A stretch of DNA of 10,095 bases from REEB95 sp035648735 (GTDB lineage: Bacteria > Pseudomonadota > Alphaproteobacteria > ATCC43930 > CGMCC-115725). Below the pieces are notes generated by a model. It saw nothing but the letters and a program-made list of their open reading frames with translations, did no database searches and was not told the origin of the DNA. Position numbers and translations under genes: made by a program. Each line of letters starts with the position of its first letter. Position 1 is the stretch's first letter. Shown here piece by piece: positions 6,024-10,095 of the stretch. The DNA lies in contig DASRKX010000076.1 in NCBI GenBank assembly GCA_035648735.1, forward strand, positions 1-10,095. The letters run 5' to 3'.

Positions 6024-7241
6024 ATGCAGATCGATACGGGGAATACCGCCTGGGTGCTGGTCGCTTCGGCGCTCGTCATGTTCATGACGCTGCCCGGGCT
6101 GGCGCTGTTCTATGGCGGACTGGTGCGGTCGCGCAACGTGCTCTCCGTCCTCATGCATTGCTTCGCCATCTGCAGCCTGGTTTCGCTGATCTGGCTGCTG
6201 TTCGGCTACAGCCTGGTGTTCAGCGAGGGCAATGCGCTGATCGGCGGCTTCGGCAAGTCGTTTCTCGTCGGACTCGCCGGAAACGTGATGCCCACCCGCA
6301 TTCCGGAATATGTCTTCGTGCTGTTCCAGATGACCTTCGCCATCATCACGCCGGCGCTCATCATCGGCGCCTTTCCCGAACGCGCGCGTTTCAGCTTCGT
6401 CGTCGCCTTCACTTTGCTGTGGACGGTGGTCGTCTATCTACCGATCGCGCATTGGGTCTGGGGCGGCGGCTGGCTGGCGCAGCGCGGCGTCATCGACTTC
6501 GCCGGCGGCATCGTCGTCCACACGACCGCTGGCGTCTCGGCGCTGGTCGCGGCGATCATGATCGGCGCGCGGCGCGGCTTTCCCCACGGCCTCGTACCGC
6601 CGCACAGCCCGGGCATGACTATGGCCGGCGCGGGCATGCTGTGGTTCGGCTGGTTCGGCTTCAACGGCGGCAGCGCGCTCGCGGCCAACGGCGTGGCGGC
6701 CTCGGCGATCCTGGCGACGCATTTCGCGGCGGCGGCGGCGGCCGTGACCTGGATGGCGGCCGAGTGGCTGCGCGTCGGCAAGCCGACTTCGGTCGGCTTG
6801 GTCACCGGCTCGGTCGCCGGCCTCGCGACGATCACGCCGGCCTCGGGCTTTGTCGGACCGATGGGCGCGCTGGCGATCGGCGTTGCGGCGGGCCTCGTTT
6901 GTTTTCAGGCCACCGGTTTCGTCAAGCGGCGTCTCAAGATCGACGACTCCCTCGACGTCTTCGCCGTGCACGGCGTCGGCGGCATGCTCGGCACGATGCT
7001 CGCCGCGATCTTCGCCCTGCCCGCGCTCGGCGGCGTAGGCTATGCCGCCGGCATGACCATGGGCAGCCAGCTGGCCGCGCAAGCCACTGGCATCGCGGCG
7101 GCGGCGGCCTGGTCGATCGTCGCGACATTCGTGCTCATCAAGCTGCTGCGCCTGGTGACCGGCTTGCGGGTCAGCGCCGAAGAGGAAAGCGACGGGCTCG
7201 ACCTCGCCACCCATGGCGAACGCGCCTACGACCACGGCTGA
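6024..7241 (+). CDS. amt: Ammonium transporter (Amt/MEP/Rh family)
   Basis: An inner-membrane trimeric ammonium channel of 405 residues with about eleven membrane helices. It begins in the first family helix (NTAWVLVASALVMFMTLPG) and lacks the cleaved signal peptide of E. coli AmtB. All classic pore residues are visible at positions two below E. coli numbering. They are the outer Phe gate Phe105 (TFAIIT) and Phe213 (GWFGFNGGS), Trp146 (HWVWGGGW), Ser217, Asp158 in DFAGGIVVH, and the twin histidines His166 and His316 (FAVHGVGG). The cytoplasmic tail LRVSAEEESDGLDLATHGE keeps the pattern of the AmtB tail that docks the PII protein GlnK, so PII control is likely. There is no glnK next to it, although glnK-amtB is the common pairing. 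The ATG at 6024 was chosen for its purine-rich site. A GC hairpin follows the stop, and pyrB starts 63 bases later. Confidence 0.95.
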   Translation: MQIDTGNTAWVLVASALVMFMTLPGLALFYGGLVRSRNVLSVLMHCFAICSLVSLIWLLFGYSLVFSEGNALIGGFGKSFLVGLAGNVMPTRIPEYVFVLFQMTFAIITPALIIGAFPERARFSFVVAFTLLWTVVVYLPIAHWVWGGGWLAQRGVIDFAGGIVVHTTAGVSALVAAIMIGARRGFPHGLVPPHSPGMTMAGAGMLWFGWFGFNGGSALAANGVAASAILATHFAAAAAAVTWMAAEWLRVGKPTSVGLVTGSVAGLATITPASGFVGPMGALAIGVAAGLVCFQATGFVKRRLKIDDSLDVFAVHGVGGMLGTMLAAIFALPALGGVGYAAGMTMGSQLAAQATGIAAAAAWSIVATFVLIKLLRLVTGLRVSAEEESDGLDLATHGERAYDHG

Positions 7242-7244
7242 TCG

Positions 7245-7274
7245 CGTGGGCGGCGGAGAGCCACCTTGCCCACG
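7245..7274 (+). terminator. GC-rich hairpin just after amt (possible transcript end or 3' stabiliser)
   Basis: CGTGGGC (7245-7251) pairs perfectly with GCCCACG (7268-7274), and inside the loop GGC (7252-7254) can pair with GCC (7260-7262). The stem begins four bases after the amt stop. No U-tract follows, so it is not a canonical intrinsic terminator; it may protect the 3' end or assist factor-dependent termination. Its right arm includes the proposed -35 of pyrB. Confidence 0.4.
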
Positions 7275-7294
7275 AGGGCTTCCATACTTATAGT
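7266..7294 (+). promoter_or_regulatory. sigma70-type promoter of pyrB-pyrC-plsY
   Basis: TTGCCC (7266-7271, four of six consensus bases), an exact 17-base spacer and TATAGT (7289-7294, five of six) form a good vegetative promoter. Transcription should start about 7300-7302, only 3-5 bases before the pyrB ATG at 7305. This agrees with the absence of a Shine-Dalgarno before pyrB. Confidence 0.6.
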
Positions 7295-7304
7295 CCCGGC
7301 TTTA

Positions 7305-8270
7305 ATGGACTCCGGCTCCGCGAACAACCCGTTTCCCCATCGGCATCTGTTGGGAATCGAGGGGCTTTCCCCCGACCAGATCACCTATCTGCTCGACCGT
7401 GCCGACAGCTATGTCGAGCAAAGCCGCCAAGCCGACAAGAAGCAGTCATTGCTGCGCGGCCGCACCATCATCAATCTGTTCTTCGAGAATTCGACGCGCA
7501 CGCGCACCTCCTTCGAGCTCGCCGGCAAGCGGCTCGGCGGCGACGTCATCAACATGCAGGCGCAAGCGAGCTCGATCAAAAAGGGCGAGACGCTGATCGA
7601 TACGGCGATGACGCTGAACGCCATGCATCCGGACGTGCTGGTCGTGCGCCACCCGGATTCTGGCGCGGTGCAGCTCCTCTCCGAGAAGGTCGATTGCGCC
7701 GTCATCAACGCCGGCGACGGCAGCCACGAGCATCCGACCCAGGCGCTGCTCGACGCCGTCACCATCCGCCGCCGCAAGGGCCGCCTGCAAGGGCTGAGCG
7801 TTGCCATCTGCGGCGATATTCTGCACAGCCGCGTCGCGCGCTCGAACATCCAGCTCCTCAATATCATGGGCGCGCATGTTCGCGTCGTGGCACCCCGCAC
7901 GCTCCTGCCTGCCGCGATCGAGCGTCTCGGCGTCGAGGTCTTTCTCGACATGGCCAAGGGCTTGGAAGGCGTCGACATCGTCATGATGCTGCGGCTGCAG
8001 ACCGAGCGCATGCATGGCAGCTTCGTGCCCTCGACCCGCGAATATTTCCGCTTCTACGGTCTCGATTACGCGAAGCTCGCCGCCGCCAAGGACGATGCGC
8101 TGATCATGCATCCGGGCCCGATGAATCGCGGCGTCGAGATCGACACCGAAGTCGCCGACGACATCGACCGCAGCGCCATCCGCCAGCAGGTCGAGATGGG
8201 CGTGGCCGTGCGCATGGCCTGCCTCGAAGCCTTGAGCCGCGAGACCCGTGCTGCGGCCGCGACGCCATGA
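7305..8270 (+). CDS. pyrB: Aspartate carbamoyltransferase catalytic subunit
   Basis: Catalyses carbamoyl phosphate + aspartate to N-carbamoylaspartate, the committed step of UMP synthesis, in the cytoplasm. It has 321 residues, typical of ATCases without a PyrI subunit. The carbamoyl-phosphate loop is FFENSTRTRTSFE (59-71), with the catalytic Ser-Thr-Arg-Thr-Arg. The mobile loop carries SSIKKGET (89-96). Also present are DGSHEHPTQALLD (138-150), LRLQTERM (229-236, aspartate side) and MHPGPMNRG (268-276). I chose the ATG at 7305 because related proteins begin shortly before PFPHRHLLGIEGLS. A TTG at 7266 would overlap the promoter and amt hairpin. There is no ribosome binding site, and the promoter at 7266-7294 predicts a nearly leaderless mRNA. 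The stop overlaps the pyrC start by 4 bases (ATGA). No pyrI or pyrR is seen. Confidence 0.96.
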   Translation: MDSGSANNPFPHRHLLGIEGLSPDQITYLLDRADSYVEQSRQADKKQSLLRGRTIINLFFENSTRTRTSFELAGKRLGGDVINMQAQASSIKKGETLIDTAMTLNAMHPDVLVVRHPDSGAVQLLSEKVDCAVINAGDGSHEHPTQALLDAVTIRRRKGRLQGLSVAICGDILHSRVARSNIQLLNIMGAHVRVVAPRTLLPAAIERLGVEVFLDMAKGLEGVDIVMMLRLQTERMHGSFVPSTREYFRFYGLDYAKLAAAKDDALIMHPGPMNRGVEIDTEVADDIDRSAIRQQVEMGVAVRMACLEALSRETRAAAATP

Positions 8271-9562
8271 CCCAGTGCACCCTCTTCACCAACGCCCGGC
8301 TGCTCGATCCGGCGAGCGGCCTCGACCGCGCCGGCGAATTGCTGGTCGAGGACGGCGTAATCGCGGCGCTCGGGCCCAATCTGGGGCGCGACGGCGTCGG
8401 CGCCGACACCCGCACCGTCGATTGCGCCGGAGGCTGCCTGGCGCCGGGGCTGGTCGATATGCGCGTGCAGCTGCGCGAACCCGGCAACGAGCATCAGGAA
8501 ACGCTGGCCAGCGGCGCCGCGGCGGCGGCGGCCGGCGGCGTCACCACCATGGCGATGCTGCCCAACACGGCGCCGGTGATCGACGATCACGCGCTGGTCG
8601 AATTCGTGGCACGGCGGTCGCGCGACATCGGCCTCGCCAACATCCGGACCTACGCCGCGGCAACCAAGGGCCTCAAGGGAAGCGAGTTGACCGAGTTCGG
8701 GCTCCTCGCCGAAGCGGGTGCCGTTGCCTTCACCGACGGGCTACACGCGATCGCCGACGCGCTGGTGATGCGGCGAGCGCTTTCCTACGCCAGCACCTTC
8801 GACCTGCTGCTGGTGCAGCACCCCGAGGAGCCGAGCCTGGGATCAGGCGGCGCGATGACCGAGGGCGAGATCGCGACGCGACTCGGCCTTGCCGGCATTA
8901 CGCCCGCCGCCGAAATCATCATGGTCGAGCGCGACCTGCGCCTGGTCGAGATCACCGGCAGCCGCTATCACGTCGCCCACGTCTCGACCGCCGGCGCCAT
9001 CGACGCCATCCGCCGCGCCAAGGCGCGCGGCCTTGCGGTGACATGCGATACCGCGCCGCATTATTTCGCTCTCAACGAGACCGCCGTCGGCGAATACCGC
9101 ACCTTCGCCAAGGTATCGCCGCCGTTGCGCAATGAGAGCGATCGCCGCGCCGTGATCGACGGCCTGAAGGACGGCACCATCGACGCGATCGCCAGCGATC
9201 ATGCGCCGCAAGACCAGGAATCGAAGCGCCTACCCTTCGCCTCGGCCGAGCCGGGCATCGTCGGGCTGGAGACGCTGCTGCCGCTGTCGCTCGAGCTCTA
9301 TCACGACGGCCACCTCACCTTGCTCCAGGTGCTGCGCGCGCTTGCGCAGCGCCCGGCGGAAATTCTCCGCCTGCCCGCCGGCGCGCTGAAGCCCGGCGCC
9401 GCCGCCGATTTCGCGATTTTCGATCTCGAACGGCCGTGGCGCATCGACGCCGCAGCGCTCCACTCGAAGTGCAAGAACGCGCCCTATGACGGCCGACCGG
9501 TGCAGGGGCGGCTGACGCGAACCGTGCTCGCCGGCCGCACCGTCTTCGGCGCCGAAACCTGA
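8267..9562 (+). CDS. pyrC: Class I dihydroorotase homologue lacking the His-x-His metal site (probable pseudo-dihydroorotase)
   Basis: An amidohydrolase-fold protein of 431 residues, normal for class I dihydroorotases. Conserved pieces include PGLVDMRVQLREPG (60-73), GGVTTMAMLPNT (90-101), FTDG (155-158), QHPEE (184-188), HVAHVST (235-241), APHYFAL (263-269), PPLRNESDR (285-293) and SDHAPQ (310-315). Substrate-side Arg70 and Asn100 and later ligands His185, His238 and Asp311 are kept. The first metal motif, normally His-x-His, is Arg66-Val-Gln68, and the His normally ending DHAPH is Gln315. Normal zinc-dependent dihydroorotase activity is therefore doubtful. By analogy with Pseudomonas PyrC', it may be a structural partner that assembles PyrB into the class A ATCase; this is inference. 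It starts inside the pyrB stop (ATGA) and is followed 8 bases later by plsY. Databases will probably list it simply as dihydroorotase. Confidence 0.85.
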   Translation: MTQCTLFTNARLLDPASGLDRAGELLVEDGVIAALGPNLGRDGVGADTRTVDCAGGCLAPGLVDMRVQLREPGNEHQETLASGAAAAAAGGVTTMAMLPNTAPVIDDHALVEFVARRSRDIGLANIRTYAAATKGLKGSELTEFGLLAEAGAVAFTDGLHAIADALVMRRALSYASTFDLLLVQHPEEPSLGSGGAMTEGEIATRLGLAGITPAAEIIMVERDLRLVEITGSRYHVAHVSTAGAIDAIRRAKARGLAVTCDTAPHYFALNETAVGEYRTFAKVSPPLRNESDRRAVIDGLKDGTIDAIASDHAPQDQESKRLPFASAEPGIVGLETLLPLSLELYHDGHLTLLQVLRALAQRPAEILRLPAGALKPGAAADFAIFDLERPWRIDAAALHSKCKNAPYDGRPVQGRLTRTVLAGRTVFGAET

Positions 9563-9570
9563 TCCGCGCC

Positions 9571-10095
9571 ATGGCATCGATCTGGCCGTTCGTGCTGTGC
9601 GGCACGCTTGCCTATCTGCTGGGCTCGATCCCCTTCGGCCTGCTCCTCACCAAGCTTTTCCGCGCCGGCGATCTGCGGGAGATCGGCTCGGGCAATATCG
9701 GCGCGACCAACGTACTGCGCACGGGCCACAAAGGTCTTGCCGCGTCGACGTTGGCCCTCGATTGGGGCAAGGGCGCGCTGGCCGTCGGACTGGCGGGGCT
9801 CTACGGCCCCGATTTCGCGGCGGTGGCGGCGCTCTGCGTCGTGCTCGGGCATCTGTTCCCCGTCTGGCTCCGCTTCGACGGCGGCAAGGGTGTCGCGACC
9901 GGAGGCGGCGCGATGCTGGCGCTTTTCTGGCCGGTCGGCATCGCTGTGATCGTCACCTGGGCCGTGGTGGCGCTGATCTCGCGCTATTCGTCGCTGGCGG
10001 CTCTCTGCGCCGCCGCCTCCGCGCCGCTGTGGGCCCTGTTGTTCGGCGGCGACGGCCAGACCGTCGCGATCTTCGGCGCGCTCGCAGTGCTGATC
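9571..10095 (+). CDS. plsY: Glycerol-3-phosphate acyltransferase PlsY (cut by window end)
   Basis: An inner-membrane enzyme that transfers the acyl group from acyl-phosphate to glycerol-3-phosphate, forming lysophosphatidic acid in phospholipid synthesis. 175 codons are visible and the frame is still open at the last base; the family is usually about 200 residues, so only the last few tens are missing. The first membrane helix (about 5-30) contains AYLLGSIPFG. Motif 1 is GSGNIGATNVLRTG (39-52) and motif 2 is GHLFPVWLRFDGGKGVAT (93-110), the glycine-rich phosphate-binding loop. Hydrophobic segments follow at about 112-136 and 141-158, with SRYSSL (137-142) between them. The ATG is 8 bases after the pyrC stop without a strong ribosome binding site, so it is probably translated and transcribed with pyrB-pyrC. 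Confidence 0.95.
   Translation, partial: MASIWPFVLCGTLAYLLGSIPFGLLLTKLFRAGDLREIGSGNIGATNVLRTGHKGLAASTLALDWGKGALAVGLAGLYGPDFAAVAALCVVLGHLFPVWLRFDGGKGVATGGGAMLALFWPVGIAVIVTWAVVALISRYSSLAALCAAASAPLWALLFGGDGQTVAIFGALAVLI

Noticed and set aside
6158..9562. One very long plus-strand open frame (1134 codons) that runs through amt and pyrB before becoming pyrC
   Set aside because: Only the part from 8267 is protein-like. The first 2.1 kb is the +2 frame of amt and pyrB, giving Arg/His-rich low-complexity translation typical of alternate frames in GC-rich genes.
1..10095. Mobile element, CRISPR, prophage attachment site at tRNA-Ser, or novel defence system
   Set aside because: No integrase, transposase, repeat array or duplicated tRNA 3' end is present; all large genes are recognised housekeeping or transport genes.

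Overview
The window looks like ordinary chromosome from a GC-rich alphaproteobacterium. A Rhodospirillales-like lineage is an inference from protein wording (PyrB, RuvX and GatCAB all read as alphaproteobacterial) and from the gene order ruvX ... pyrB-pyrC-plsY next to a divergent gatCAB operon. Coding density is very high, codon third positions are strongly G/C, and genes abut or overlap by a few bases. I see no insertion sequence, phage gene, CRISPR array, integrase or toxin-antitoxin module, and nothing that looks like a new defence or mobile system.

Left part (1-2153): a minus-strand tRNA-Ser(GCU) with a good promoter reading toward the window start; an unrecognised 71-residue plus-strand protein with a clear ribosome binding site; then a bifunctional mannose-1-phosphate guanylyltransferase/phosphomannose isomerase that makes GDP-mannose for surface polysaccharides. 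Its stop codon interlocks with that of the convergent gatB.

Middle part (2150-5878): a minus-strand gatC-gatA-gatB operon with 4-base and 1-base overlaps encodes all three subunits of the tRNA-dependent amidotransferase, which converts Glu-tRNA(Gln) and/or Asp-tRNA(Asn) to Gln-tRNA or Asn-tRNA. Only 47 bases away, ruvX (yqgF, 16S rRNA maturation nuclease) starts in the opposite direction and is followed by a probable terminator.

Right part (6024-10095): an Amt ammonium channel with all canonical pore residues but no glnK beside it; then pyrB and pyrC overlapping by 4 bases, and plsY, which is cut by the window end. pyrB has a good promoter placed so close to its ATG that its mRNA would be almost leaderless. 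The 'pyrC' product is the most interesting item: it is a class I dihydroorotase homologue in which the metal-binding His-x-His is Arg-x-Gln. That is what is expected of a non-catalytic pseudo-dihydroorotase serving as a structural partner of aspartate transcarbamoylase, as in the pyrBC' pair of Pseudomonas. Pyrimidine synthesis (PyrB), ammonium uptake (Amt) and phospholipid synthesis (PlsY) are adjacent here, but only pyrB-pyrC-plsY looks like one transcription unit.
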